64,000 bases of DNA from Tenrec ecaudatus (taxonomy: Eukaryota; Chordata; Mammalia; Afrosoricida; Tenrecidae), in NCBI RefSeq assembly GCF_050624435.1, contig NC_134540.1, positions 25,110,001 to 25,174,000 on the forward strand, written 5' to 3'. The notes beneath the pieces are model-generated. The model was given only the letters and a program-made list of their open reading frames with translations. It did no database searches and had not been told where the DNA came from. Made by a program: the position numbers and the translations under genes. Below are positions 10,766-22,404 of this stretch, in pieces. Position 1 is the first letter of the stretch. Every line of letters begins with the position of its first letter.

Positions 10766-10975
10766 AAAACCATATGCTCTGGAATCAGATTATTTTGATT
10801 AAATCTAAGTCCCTTCAATTCTTACCAATTTGATCATAGGATAATTATTGAACCTTTTCAGCTGATGAGGCCTGATCTGTTTAGTAAAATAAAACAAAAG
10901 GAACTTATTAATATTGCACCGGAGGATTTATGTAGGAGCATAGCACAATGCCTGCCTGTCACTTAATGAGAATTC
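10765..10975 (-). mobile_element. MIR SINE, antisense
   Basis: Weak but ordered matches to the antisense MIR layout: TCTGGAATCAGATTATT, then GATGAGGCCTGATCTG, then GGAGCATAGCACAATGCCTG. The divergence is as expected for this ancient family. Confidence 0.65.
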
Positions 10976-11154
10976 AATTTGGTTAAATGGTTTCTATTGT
11001 TGGTTGATTTTCCTGAGTTGTTTGTTGAATGTTGGCTTCATCGTCGTGTTTGAGATTATTTTTCCTCATGTCTGGGGTTAGCATATCTGTCATCCATGTT
11101 GTTAATTGTGACTCGGGACTGAGATCAGGTACCAGGTTTCTGCAGTGGGTATAA

Positions 11155-11325
11155 AGCCAAACCAAAGCTACTCAGCAAAGTCAGTGCTGACTCAGACACC
11201 CTGAAAGATGGAATTGACCTGCGCCACAGGGTGACAGACATTGTACATATTTCCAGAAGTAAGCTGCCTCATCTTGCTCCTGAGAAGAAGGTGATGGGTT
11301 CAAATCACTGAAGTGCTTGTTATCA
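11155..11325 (-). mobile_element. AfroSINE, antisense, diverged
   Basis: Shows AAAGTCAGTGCTGACTCAG (complement of the tail), GCTGCCTCATCTTGCTCC (body) and GGTGATGGGTTCAAATCAC (head B-box region). Confidence 0.7.
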
Positions 11326-11394
11326 GCCTAATGTTGAACCCACCGTGTCAGCACAGATGCTACTGTGGGACTCTGGCTGATCTTTTCTGGGGTT

Positions 11395-11592
11395 CAGCAG
11401 ATATTATGTATTGGTCCAAGCAGCAAAGAGCTGGGCTACGAACTGAAAAGTTGGTGATTAGAACCCCGCCTGCGGGGCCTCCCAAGCAAGGTCCACGGAT
11501 CTGCTTCTGATGAACCCAAAACTTGAGAACCCTTTGCGGATCTTGTGGAGAACAGTTCTACTCTGCACATATAGGGTTTTTTTTTTTTTTTG
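11395..11592 (+). mobile_element. AfroSINE-like copy, sense, diverged
   Basis: GGGCTACGAACTGAAAAGTT and GATTAGAACCCCGCC resemble the head and B-box. AGAACAGTTCTACTCTGC resembles the body, and a poly(T) run ends the copy. Confidence 0.55.
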
Positions 11593-11837
11593 CATAAGAA
11601 TCAATTCATTGACCACATATTTTAGACCCTATTCCTACAGGTGTTCCTCCAGCACTGAATATACTACTGCAATTTGACTGCAGATACTTCAATGAATTAT
11701 ATTTAGGGTATCCACACATAGTCTGAATTTTCTAGCCATTTCAAATGAATTTCTTATCTGGAAGAGGCCCCGAGAATGCATATGAATGGTTCTGGACAAA
11801 ACCATATTCTGTCGTGTTTTACCCTCTATGTATTTCC

Positions 11838-11998
11838 AAACCCAAAACCGAACTCACTGCCACTGAGTTGATATGCGTTGACTCATAGACTGGCTTTAAT
11901 ATTTAGGAGAGTAGAAAACCTATATCTCCCAGGAGTGGCTGGTGGTTTAAAACATTAGCCTAACACATTACCCACAATTCCGCCAGGGTTCTCCACTT
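11838..11998 (-). mobile_element. AfroSINE, antisense
   Basis: Matches in order: AACTCACTGCCACTGAGTTG, GAGAGTAGAAAACC, AGTGGCTGGTGGTTTAAAAC, CACATTACCCACAA. Confidence 0.8.
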
Positions 11999-12159
11999 TG
12001 CAGCTGTATGTATGAGCACCCAAATAGCTCACCTTCAAGATTTCTCAATACTTATGGACTAGTGATAATGCACTAAATAAGTCTCCAAAATTTTTATGTG
12101 CTTCCTCATTTAAAAAATATATTTTCCATCGCTTTATAGAATTTGGGGATTGAAGACTC

Positions 12160-13300
12160 CCTGTTGTTGTTGTTAGGTTTCATCGAGTCAACTCTGACAA
12201 ATAACAACCCTGAGCACTATAGAACTACAAACTGCATGGTACTGCCCCGTCCTTAAATCATTCCCATGGCTGAGCCCATTGTTACAGCCCCGGATTAATC
12301 CATTTTATTGTGGGCCTTCCCTGTTTTTGCTGCCCCTCCACTTTACCAAGCAATATGTTCTTCTACAGGGACTAATCTCTCGTGAAAATATGTCCAAAGT
12401 ACATAAGATGAAGTGTTGCCATCATGGCCTCTCAGGAGCACCCTGTCTGTAATTCTTCCAAGACAGCTCAGTTTCTTCTTTTAGCAGTCCACGATACTTT
12501 CAGTACTCTTCTCCATCACTACAACTAAAACATATCTAATCTTCTTCAGTCTTCCTCATTCAGTGGCCAACTTTCAGGTGTATATGAAGCGATGGAAAAT
12601 GTGGGAGTCACCTAATCTGGTGTCAATTTGAGGATTAAGAGTGTAGGGGCGGAGTCTAGGCTGTCAATCCGATGATAGCCAATGAGACTTCTGTATGGGC
12701 ATGGCCTTCTCCTGAGAATTCTGGGAAATCTGGCATTTCCTGTTGGAGGCGGAAGATACCTCTCTCTCTCTCTCTGCTACCCCCTGGGAGACATTGCAGA
12801 AGACAAGCCACATGGACATAACCAGACCTCGGAAGCCAGAGAAACCACTGCCAGCCCTGAGATGCTTACAACGCCACTGGACCCAAAGACTTTCTACCCA
12901 CTGGCTTGTGATTGTCCTGCATTTGGCTTCATTGCATGTGTTTCGTGAGTCTGAAGAGGACTTTACAGATTGGTATCGGACACATGGGCAAGTATCAGAC
13001 TTATGGACTTGGACTGGACTGGGTTGGGATGCGTTCTTAATGTTCAATTCCTCTTGTATGTAAAACTCTTTCTGACACGTATGTATATGTCCATGGATTT
13101 GTTTCTCTAGTCTACCTAGACTAACACAGAAAGTGCCCTGGTCAGATAAACCTTAGTCTTCAAAGTCCCATGCCTGGTCTTCCATGCTAAAGAGGTCTTG
13201 CGCAGCAGATTTATCTTACTGCAATCCATCTTTTGTGCACTTGACTGCCGCTTCCATGCGCATTGATTGTGGGTCCCAGCAGGACAAAGCCCTCGACAAC
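12160..13300 (-). mobile_element. RTE/BovB-type LINE 3' portion, antisense, split by solo LTR
   Basis: The plus strand starts at TTGTTGTTGTTAGGTTTCAT (complement of the RTE 3' tail), reaches GATGGAAAA at 12599, is cut by the LTR at 12600-13128 and resumes with the matching RTE sequence (GTGCCCTGGTCAG) up to about 13300. The continuity across the LTR shows that the LTR is the younger insertion. The frames are broken. Confidence 0.85.
12600..13128 (+). mobile_element. Solo LTR, ERVL/MLT2-like family (copy 1)
   Basis: 529 bp, starting TG and ending ...GACTAACACA. It is flanked by GAAAA (12595-12599) and GAAAG (13129-13133), a 5-bp target duplication with one mismatch. The termini resemble MLT2-type LTRs (TAGTTA...TTGTGCCAAC at the 5' end in sister copies, TTTCTCTAG...CTAACACA at the 3' end). 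No gag, pol or env sequence adjoins it. It contains a short (TC)n run. Confidence 0.8.
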
Positions 13301-13349
13301 ATTGGTGATCAGGCTCCTTGAAGATAGAAATGTAGTTGTTGTTTGGTTT

Positions 13350-13556
13350 GGAGCCCTGGAAGTGTGGTAGCTATGAGTTAGTCGGATAACCACAAGGTCA
13401 GCAGTTCAAAATCACTAGCAGCTTCTTGGGAGAAAGATGGGGGGTTTCTACTCCTGGGAAGAGTTACAGTCTTGGAAACCCACAAGGACCGCTCTATTCC
13501 ATTCTGTAGGGTGGATACGAATTGGAGTTGACTCGGTGGCAGGGAGTCTGGTTTGG
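13350..13556 (+). mobile_element. AfroSINE, sense, full length
   Basis: Begins GGAGCCCTGGAAGTGTGG, contains AAGGTCAGCAGTTCAAAATC and TTGGGAGAAAGATGGGG, and ends GTTGACTCGGTGGCAGG with a TTTGG-rich tail. It sits between two antisense RTE copies. Confidence 0.9.
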
Positions 13557-13557
13557 T

Positions 13558-14412
13558 TGGGTTGTTGTGCGTAGGCGCTGTGGAATCAGTGACGCTGTGT
13601 ACTACAAGCAGGATCAAGGCAGTCCTGCATCATCTTCACGGTCATGCTCTCGTGGAGGCCATTGCTGTAGCTACCGTGTCCATCCAGCTGCTCTTTGACT
13701 CTCTTCCTCTTCCCACTGACCTTCTTTGTACCCAAACCCGATGTCCTTTTCTACAACCTCACCTCTCTGGAGAAGATGCCCAAACACGTGAGACAAAGTC
13801 TCTCTATTGTCACTTCCCAGAAGCATTCTAGTCAGACTTCTTTAAGAGAGAATGTTTTTTTTTTTTTTTCCTTCTGGCAGTCCCTGGGGTTTTCCACATT
13901 GTTCACCAGCACCACACATCCAGATGCATCAGTTCTTTTCTGTTCTTCCTTCTTCACTGTCCAGCTTTCAAAGCCAAATGAGACGACTGAACATCGCATG
14001 ATTTGGGCCAGGTGCCCCTAGTCTTCCAAGTGACATACTGGCTATTCAACGTGTTCCGAAGGTCGTTGCATCTTCTTTGTGCGGTGCAGCATGTTCTATG
14101 ACTTCTCGACTGAGGATGGAGCGCGTTGATTGTGGATTGGAGCAAAGTGGTGGGTCTGACAACTTCAATCTTTTATTCACTCACTGTGCTATTATCTATT
14201 GGCTCACTTGTGAGGCTTTGGGTTTTTGTGAAACAAGTGCTTCAAGTCATCCAAGCTTTCAGCAGGCAAGGCCGTGCCATCTGCCAGGCATAGATTGTTA
14301 GTAAGCCTTCTGGTAATCCTGATGCCACATTCTTTTTCATATAGTAAAGCTTCTCAGACTCTTTGCTCAGCATACAGTATGGGGAGCGGATACAGCACTG
14401 GTGCATACCTTT
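13558..14412 (-). mobile_element. RTE/BovB-type LINE 3' portion, antisense
   Basis: A second antisense RTE copy starting at its 3' terminus (GTTGTTGTGCGTAGGCGC) and running into the RT domain near 14410. The RT catalytic box on the minus strand reads NNLCLADGTA, where the family has Y-A-D-D, so the enzyme is dead. A poly(T) run at about 13855-13870 is an internal expansion. Confidence 0.85.
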
Positions 14413-14414
14413 TT

Positions 14415-16370
14415 AAAATTTTAAACAATGCAATATTCCTTTATTATATTCACACGACTGTCTTGCTGTTCCAAGTAGTTATCTTTAATCTGAAGTTTCA
14501 AGAGTAAGAAAAACACATGTAAATATTTCTTCATGTTTTTTTTTTCCTTTTTCTAGGCCCTGTCTGTGATGACATTTGAATGTATTACATATTCATCATT
14601 TTAAGAAATTGAAAAATGCAAAGGAATTTAAACTGTAAATGTCATAATACACTTTACCTCCTCTCTTGTGCCCACACGAAATATGAATTTCAGTATATGT
14701 GGGTAAAGTGTACATGTATTTAAAATATTAATAGAAAGGAGATTTTAGCTTTGATACAAAGAGGGAAATGAGATTCCCAGATCAATCCCGGAGTATTGTT
14801 TCAAATGCTTCCTCTGGGATTGTTTCCGATTGTAGTGCTGAGGGCAGTTATGCCTTCAACAGCCATGGAAATTTTCAATACGCAATCATTAGGAACCATG
14901 GCTTGTGTGATTTGTTGGGAAATAAGGAATATAGTAATAGAAAATTAAAAAAATGAAAAGTGCCGTGTTTCTCTATAGTTAGATAATAACATCAGTACAA
15001 ATTAGAGACTTTGGGATTTTTTTTATGTGAATCTGCACAGATCCATATCAATCTAGGGTTTGGGTTCTTTTAAAAATTTCCATAATTTGGATAAAGAAGC
15101 TAAGACTATTTAGCTGGATTAGATCATCTTTGAAATCAGTTGTGGTACATTCCTTGATAAAAATGTGCCTTATATTCAAAGTTTTATGCTTCAATAACTG
15201 AGCAGCAATGAACAGGCTGCCCTTCAATCACAGGGCACATGGCTTCCATTACATTATGAATGAGGGGACACAGACTTGATTTTTAGCAAGTGGGAAGAAT
15301 AGGCAGTGTCGTAAACATCCTGGTATAATAAGGGATGTCTTCCAATAGCACAGGAGTTGGGAACATTGGTTTAAGTTCTCTTTGAAAATGTTTATAGTGT
15401 TTCCCTGATGTAGGTGATTTAGAGTTGAAGTAAAAGGTATAATCAATCACATTTAAACAATAAATTAAGCTACTTTTGTATGCTTGGAATAAAGATAGAA
15501 AGACGGATCTCTCTATTTCTAACCAAGGAGTTGATTTTCTGTTGTTGCTAGATCCTAACTTAAACTTATTAAACTATTTGGACTAACACAAAATCCTCAT
15601 TCACTGAAGCATGTATTCTGAAGACCCGAGGGAAAGCAATTTAGTTTTTTAAAGACTTTATCAAAACTTAAGGAAATGAAACCACTCTTAAAAATAATAT
15701 TATGAGAGATGAATTTGCTAAATTTTATGTTTGCACAATTAGATTGTACATCATTTTGTTCTTGGTGAACTACTGTACAATTGTATAACTGCTTACCCTG
15801 TGGAGTCTCTATAAAAATAGATATTTTAAAAAGTGGTCTAAGGATGTCGGGTTTTAAGTAAACAGTAAAATAACTTGTCTTCAGGCTAATCGGTATTTTC
15901 AAATATTAAGGAAGTTAAGAAGCAGTTGGATTGAATTTTTAGTTACTGCTTTTTTATGTGAATCAAACAAATATTGCGGGTGTCATTTGAAATATAAAAC
16001 AATAAAGCCGACTGAAATTCACATAATCATACAGTGCCAAACCTTATGTGGCTATCTCAATTCCCCATTGAAGTGTCTCTAGGACACACTTTAAGCTAAT
16101 GGACAAGGCATTTATGAATGCAGGGAATCTCATATAAGTTGGTAAACACAGAAAGCATTTTGAGAAGAATTGAAATATAATAGTTACATAGCTAATAAAC
16201 CATTTCAACGGAGAATTTGAAGCTGTTATCTTCCAAGCAGAGTACAAAGCTTGATTGAACAAAAGATAAAGTTAATGCAGTCTAATAAGCACCGACCATT
16301 ATAGATCAGTGACACTGCCAAACAGCATTATAAGACAAGGGGCAGGCCACGTTATCTGAATGAACGTTTT
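14415..16370. other. AT-rich unique-looking intergenic DNA
   Basis: No repeat family was recognised. Short frames such as those starting at 14768 and ending at 15597 on the minus strand show no homology I know. Confidence 0.55.
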
Positions 16371-16374
16371 CTCC

Positions 16375-16830
16375 AGCAGGAAGGTCCACTGTCAGAAAAA
16401 ACGAGAGCTCAGTCGCATGGCCTGCATTTAGTCAACCTGAAGTAATTATTAATTTATGGTTGTCTGTGATTTTAATGAAAATGAAAGCTGTGAGGAAAGA
16501 ATGGAGAGAGATAATGTGCCGTGAAATTGAGTTTCATTTATTGAGGGGCCACCTTTTCCTTTTTTGTTGTTGTTAAAGGAACGAAAGTTAACGCCAGACG
16601 TCCGCATTAAACATTCGCTAGGATTATGTAACCGCCGAGTTAAATGGTAATCATTATATTTGAGCGGAGTTAATGCAAATGAAATGGAAGCCTGGGTTGA
16701 GGCCTGCAAACAAGGACGGGAGTAGAAAACGCACCAAAGGTCCTCCGTTCACGTCGGAATTACGGTAATTGTCTTGATAAACCTGACCGCTCCAGGAGCT
16801 CTGCCGGCAGATGGTCTTTTCTTCTTGTCA
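16375..16830. promoter_or_regulatory. Candidate conserved non-coding element (enhancer-like)
   Basis: No repeat signature, several intact CpGs in an AT-rich background, and clustered homeodomain/POU-type sites: TAATTATTAATTTATGG near 16443, TTAAATGGTAATCATTAT near 16640, TTAATGCAAATGAAAT with an octamer ATGCAAAT at 16673-16680, and GGTAATTGTCTTGATAAACC near 16754. This texture is typical of deeply conserved developmental enhancers. Conservation itself cannot be seen from one sequence. Confidence 0.5.
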
Positions 16831-17595
16831 TCAGAGATGCCCCTTTCAGTGAGGGCATTGTGGGAAAGACTTTATTTCAGGAGTAGGGACCAAGCCACAG
16901 AAGGCAAAACAAGTCATCAGTAGGCATCCTCTTCCTGTGACCTCGAACGCAGTGTGTTTACCTGATCCTGAGAGAGACAAGCCTTCCCCAGAACCAGGAG
17001 CCTGACTGGTGTAACTGTGTGCACTGCATTTCCCAGCTTGGCTGCGCAGAAAGAGCAACATCTTCCAATAAGAAGTCAAGCAGTCTGCGGTCAGCCAGCT
17101 AGAGTGAGTTATAAATTACCTAATATCACCCGGGAGTGCTGCCGTTTTCTAGACAGGTCTCCGGAGGGAGCACATCTATGGGTCCCATGTATCCTACACC
17201 AAAGATGAGCACGTAAACCGGGACAAAGGGGGTTAGATGAATGGAAACAGAACAACCAGAATGGAAATAAGGAGAATACTGACAGATTGTGAAATGTAAA
17301 ACCAGTGTCACCGAATAACATGTAGCGAAAGTGTTGAATGAGAATCTAATTTGCTATGTATATTGTCTCCACAATTATAGTACAAATATTGAGAGAGGCC
17401 AAGTGATTAAATTTTTCCAACCAGAAGGAAAAGAGTGGGCGAGGGTTTTTCAGATTTTTTTCTATAATGAATAAAATACACTTACGATATTTTTGTATCT
17501 AATTAAAATTTTATCTAATTAAAATTTGTATTAATTAAAATTTTAAGAAAACATATGAAACATATGAAATGATATATATATTTATAGCAATCATC
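16831..17595. other. Intergenic, nothing recognised
   Basis: Moderate GC falling to AT-rich. At 17500-17555 there are repeated AATTAAAATTTT-type units. No coding or repeat-family signature. Confidence 0.5.
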
Positions 17596-17596
17596 C

Positions 17597-17775
17597 CAAC
17601 TCACTTCACTCCCATCAAGTTAATTCCAATTTGACAAGGCCACACAGAGGAGTTCCTAGACTGTAAGTCTTTAGGAGAGGAGAGAACTCCATTTTCCTCG
17701 TGTGGAGCAGACAGTGCCCGTGAACTGTCACTCTCATGCTTACCAGTCCAACGATGTAGCTATTTCTGTCCTAGA
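17597..17775 (-). mobile_element. AfroSINE, antisense, diverged
   Basis: CACTCCCATCAAGTTAATTCC, then GACTGTAAGTCTTTAGGAG and GAACTCCATTTTCC follow the antisense AfroSINE order. The head is weak. Confidence 0.65.
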
Positions 17776-17779
17776 AAAA

Positions 17780-18540
17780 TCTAAGTGGCTTCCTTAGAAT
17801 GAAACACATATAAGACAATATTAATAATACTATAAGTCCTTATAAATATGATGTTACTTAAAACATGTTTTACTCCTCTTTTGCATTAAAGAGTATTATT
17901 TGTAGCTTGGATGACAAGTTATCCATTAAAAATATATTTAGTTGAGGGCATGGCTCCTTTGTAAGATCTAAACTTTAACTGGATGAGTATGCTTGCCTGC
18001 CTGACCTCTTTCTTCCACCCTCTTCCTCTTTTGCTTCCACTAAATCAATAAGCATTTATTAAGCATTTATTAAGTGTTTTGCATGGTATTGGGTATTGGT
18101 AACACTTAAATAAGAAAATTCTCTATTACAGTTATTATGAAACCTTGTTGTCATTGTTAGTTGCAATCATATGCAAATGGGTCAGTGCTGTGTGTGGTAA
18201 CTTTTCTCTAATTAAAACCTAAATGAAATGATACTGGAGGGCCCTGCTCTCAGGTGAGATGAAAGGCAGTCTTTCAAAAGACCTTCAAGGAAGGTAATAC
18301 AACTGAAGACATTTGCAGGAGGAAATTTAAAAAGAATGTTAGTTGTGGGAGTGGAAATGGAATATTATTTTCTAGGAATTTCCAGAGATCCAAGTACATT
18401 TGGGAGTAATTCTTACAAGGAGTATTCAAAAAGGTAATGGAAAAGGGAAATGAAAAGATACGGAATTTCCCCAAGAACTCTTTGAAACATACTAAATAAA
18501 GAAAGAAAATACTACATAAATAAAAAATAAGATACCCTCC
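17780..18540. other. Intergenic, nothing firm recognised
   Basis: AT-rich. It includes a doubled 12-bp unit (AAGCATTTATTA) at about 18051-18074. TATTCAAAAAGGTAATGG (18423) and the complement-like AAGAACTCTTTGAAAC (18473) could be worn inverted ends of a small DNA element. Confidence 0.45.
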
Positions 18541-18544
18541 TTTA

Positions 18545-19290
18545 GCAATGGAAAACTAGAATTGGTGAAACTATTTGACCCACCATCCAGTGCTCTAGAA
18601 GACCCGTCCCACAAGGAAGAGACAAGGCCAAAGGTGACCAGATTATAACATTTGCAAAGTGGGACACCATTGATAAAACTCATATCCTGGCAAAACAGTC
18701 ACATGTCAGCCGAAAACCATATACCCTAGCTTGTCTTGCAGTCTTTCCAAAAATCAGGACTTTTTAAAAATGCCGCGGGACGCGGGAATAATTGTTAAAA
18801 ATAGGGGTTGTCCTACCAAAAGCGGGCCATCTTGTCACTAACATCATGACCCCATTCTACCTTACAAATGTGGCTAGACCAGAACTCATACACTGGTACA
18901 GATGAGAGCTCACAACACAGGGAATCCAGGACAGATAAAGCCCTCAGGACCAATAATGAGAATAGCAATACCAGGAGGGGAAGGGGAAGGTGAGAGGAGA
19001 AAGGGAGGATCGATCACAATGATCTATATATAATCCTCTCCCAGGGAAATGGACAACAGAAAAATGGGTGAATGAAGACAGCAGTTGGTGTAAGACATGA
19101 AAAAAAAAATCGAGAGTTAATGAGAGAGGGAGGGTGGGGCTGGGGGGTGGAATGAGCTGATACCAAGGGCTCAAGTAGAAAGAAATTGTTTTGAAAATGA
19201 TGATGGCAACATATGTACAAATGTGCTTGCCACAATGGATGGATGGATTGTGATTAGAGCTGTAAGAGACCCCCATAAAATGATTAAAAA
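18545..19290 (+). mobile_element. L1 3'-UTR copy, sense, with insert
   Basis: From about 18845 it matches the reverse complement of the antisense L1 3' UTRs at 44.5 and 56.7 kb: GGTACAGATGAGAGCTCAC, GAATCCAGGACAGATAAAG, GGGAAATGGACAACAG, GCAACATATGTACAAATGTG. It ends CATAAAATGATT plus an A-tail near 19289. Weaker similarity extends left past a CpG-rich insert (18633-18840). Confidence 0.8.
18633..18840. mobile_element. CpG-rich insert in L1 3' UTR, candidate small DNA transposon
   Basis: It interrupts the L1 UTR. Its ends look like short inverted repeats (GGTGACCAGAT on the left; GCCATCTTGTCAC on the right is a partial complement), and the core is CpG-rich (GCCGCGGGACGCGGG near 18772). GGTGACCAGA termini occur in some hAT-like short elements. 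No clean target duplication was seen. Confidence 0.4.
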
Positions 19291-19299
19291 AAAAAAGAC

Positions 19300-20585
19300 C
19301 AGCCTGATTTAAGATAACAGAGCAAGATGCTGGTGGGTGAGGGTGGGGCAGTTTATCTGCCAGAGCAAGAAAAGGAATGATTAGTCATTTTGTTTTTGTT
19401 TGTGTATAAATTATTTACTGAGACTGAGAAGCAGGACAAACCACGAAGAAATTTAGGCAGTACATACGTTTTACTCCACAAGGCCAAAAAAACTGACTTC
19501 TTAAATGATCTGGGGGCGGGGGCCTCAAATAGCAAATAGCAAAAATATTATAATTGGTCCTGAGCTCAAAGGTTCAAAGCATTTCATGCTCACATAGTGT
19601 CTGACCTCAAAAAAGAGAATACAGTTGTGCACTAATATATTCTTAGTTGTTAATTCAAAATGCATATTATGTATTTTGACAATAGTTTATATAGAATTGA
19701 TATTTAAAATACTTGGCTTATTTATCTAAAGGCTAAATAGTACTCCACCTGCTATTCAAAATTGCCGGTATTAGAGTTGCCTGAAGTAATAGTTTCTTCC
19801 CTCAAAGAGGAGTTGTCATACATAATATGATACAAGGAACAGATGAGCATCTACTTGAATGGAAATGATTTCTTTCTCTGCATAGATAAACATAGTGTAA
19901 TAAAACGTATCTATTACAATGATGAAAACAGTTTATAATTACACCTGACTTGATAATAACTAAAATATAAGATACAAAATCAAACAAGGAATGACATGAA
20001 GAATCACAAATAGAGCGCTGGTGGTGTAGACAGACACCACTAGAATTCTCTCATTCCAGGTCTGTTCCAGAACTCCTCTCGTTTTCTCCTTTGACTCTTA
20101 TTACCTAATAAATTACTCCTTTTGTTAAAAAAGCACAGCGCATGCTTTCTTAAGCAAACAGTGAAATTCGAATCTTCGCCACTTGCAAATTCTCAGTCTG
20201 GAGAGTCTTTGTCTTATACTCATCCTGAATATTCCCTGGGCGAAAAACAGTTTTCTGCCTTTTCTCAAATGTGGGATTCTCTATCTGTACTTCCTCTTTC
20301 TGCAATGTAACCCTATCACTTTGTGTTCAAATTGCTGGGATTAGGTTTCGAATATTGTTATGTCGAATCGTGTCCTCTCTTACTCCCAATTCCTATTCCT
20401 CAATTACTCTAAAATCATACTTGTCCCTTTGAATGTGACCATGTGTGAAAGTAGACTATTTGAAAAATGTTATCCATGAGGTTGACATGAAGTTAAATCA
20501 ACGAAGGTGGGTCATCGTCCTCTACTTCTGGTGAGCTGATAAAAGAGGGAGGAAACGCAAAGACCAGAAGGCAGAGGAAGGATGC
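19300..20585. other. AT-rich intergenic DNA
   Basis: Apart from a possible AfroSINE scrap near 20018 (GAGCGCTGGTGGTGTAG), nothing was recognised. Confidence 0.5.
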
Positions 20586-20589
20586 CATG

Positions 20590-21475
20590 CTGGTTCAGTT
20601 ATCTAGTACTGCTAAAACAGTGTGGTAGACATATAATCCTTTGTCAATTTGAGAATTAAGAGTATAGGGGTGGAGTCTAGCTTGTCAATCAGATCACAGC
20701 CAATGAGGCTTCTGGGAGGGCATGGCCTTCTCCTGAGAATTCTGGAAAATCCAGTATTTCCTCCTGGACTCTCCCTTTGCTCGCACCCTGGGAGACATAG
20801 CAGCTGACAAGACACGTGGGCCCACCCTGATACAGCCCTGGGTATTGGGGAAGCCATGCAGAGATCCCTGCCAGCCCTGAGATGTTTCCAATGCCAGTGG
20901 TTGCAAAGACTTTATACCCACTGACCTGTCATTTTCTACATTTGGTGTCATTGCATGTGTTTCATGAGTCTGAAGAGGACTTTATAGATTGGCATCGGAC
21001 ATATGGGCTACTATCGGACTTATGGACTTATGAACTGGACTAGGCTGGGATGTTTTCTCAATGTTCAATTGCGCTTGTATATAAAACTCCTTCTTATACA
21101 TATGTGTGTTCATGGATTTCTTTCTCTAGTCTACCCAGACTAACACCGACAGAAAGATCACAGGTGGATGGCATTAATAAACACATGTTTTCTCTCATGG
21201 CTTAGGAGACTCGAAGTCACATTCAGAGCAGCTAGATGAAATCATTCTTTTCATTGGCCCAGAGGAAGATCTTTGTCACCTTCCCACCTCTGTGGGTCCA
21301 GTATTCCTAGGAGATTTGTCTTGTGGATCAATCTTCCTTGAGTCCAGGAGAGTTTCCATGCAGGAATCTGGAGACAAGGATGTCCTATGCTTCCAGCTCT
21401 TCTTTCTTGTTGCTAGTCAGGTTCCTGGTAGTCTGAACATTTTTGTCATCCCTTTTGTATCTCCAAATACATGAA
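20590..21475 (-). mobile_element. MaLR (MLT1-like) LTR, antisense, split by solo LTR
   Basis: The plus strand shows the complement of a MaLR 3' end (TTCAGTTATCTAGTACTGC) up to 20620. After the nested LTR it continues with AAAGATCACAGGTGGATGGC and TTTTCTCTCATGGCTTAGGA. The join across the nested element restores the expected MaLR order, so the MaLR copy is the older one. Confidence 0.7.
20621..21147 (+). mobile_element. Solo LTR, ERVL/MLT2-like family (copy 2)
   Basis: 527 bp, start TGTGGTAGAC, end GACTAACACC (terminal A changed). Flanked by AACAG (20616-20620) and GACAG (21148-21152), a 5-bp duplication with one mismatch. It shares with copy 1 the GGAGTCTAG, CCAATGAG, CTGAGAATTCTGG and ATTGGCATCGGACATATGGG blocks. 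Confidence 0.8.
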
Positions 21476-21479
21476 CTCA

Positions 21480-21970
21480 AGAAGCAACTGATCTTTAGAA
21501 TTTTCTCCACCCCACTAACATAATTGCTTTTGATACGTCTTAACCTGTCATATTAAAAGAGGCTAAGATTTATAATATTTTTATCCTGCCAGGTAACAGG
21601 GTTTATGGTTTACAACACTGAGGATAATTACATCAGATCATAAGCTGAGAATTGTTATATAATACTGAGAAACAAGAGTTAACCAAATTGACACGTATTT
21701 TGGAGGAACATTATTCTGTCCATAAAATATGTTATCTTGTGTTGGAAGTCAAATAACTCTTTGGGTTGTGAAACTCTATGAGATGGGCATGGGCCTACTT
21801 TTCTCTCAGAGCCCTCAGAAGGAATTCATATGGATGATATAATCTGATCTCAGGTTCCAAATTTGTGAGACATTACATTTTACCACTTGGTTTGTCATGT
21901 TTTAAATGGCAGGAAAAGAAAATTAAAGCAACAATTCTTCGTTCATTTTAAAGGAAACATTGTATCCTTT
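21480..21970. other. AT-rich intergenic DNA
   Basis: It may include a decayed continuation of the MaLR element. No firm identification. Confidence 0.4.
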
Positions 21971-21971
21971 A

Positions 21972-22400
21972 AAAGGCTGTGTGCATTGAGTCAGTACCTC
22001 TGTGTAACTGAACAAAATACTGCCTGATCATGTGCCATCTTCATAATGTTTGTTCTTATATTTGACCCCCTCGTTGCAGTCACTATGTCAATCCATCTTG
22101 TCAAAAGTCTTTTTTTTTTTCACTGACCCGCTCCCTTCCCAAGCACGATAGCCACGTCCTTTATCAGTGACTAGTCTCTCCTGGTAACATGTACTGAATA
22201 CTTCAGATTAAGACTCGCCGTCCTTCATTCTAAGGAGCATGTTGGCTATACTTCTTCCAAGATAGATTTGTTTGTTCCTTTGGCAGTTTGGGGTGCTTTG
22301 AATATTTGTTACCAGCACTGGAATTTAAATGCATGGGTTCTTCATTGGTCTTCTTTATTCAATGTCTGATTTTTCCATTGATCACATAAACAGGTTTAAA
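21972..22400 (-). mobile_element. RTE/BovB-type LINE 3' fragment, antisense
   Basis: GTGTGCATTGAGTCAGTACC, CACTATGTCAATCCATCTTG, CTTCTTCCAAGATAGATTTG and TTTATTCAATGTCTGA follow the antisense RTE 3' order. Confidence 0.8.
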
Positions 22401-22404
22401 CACG

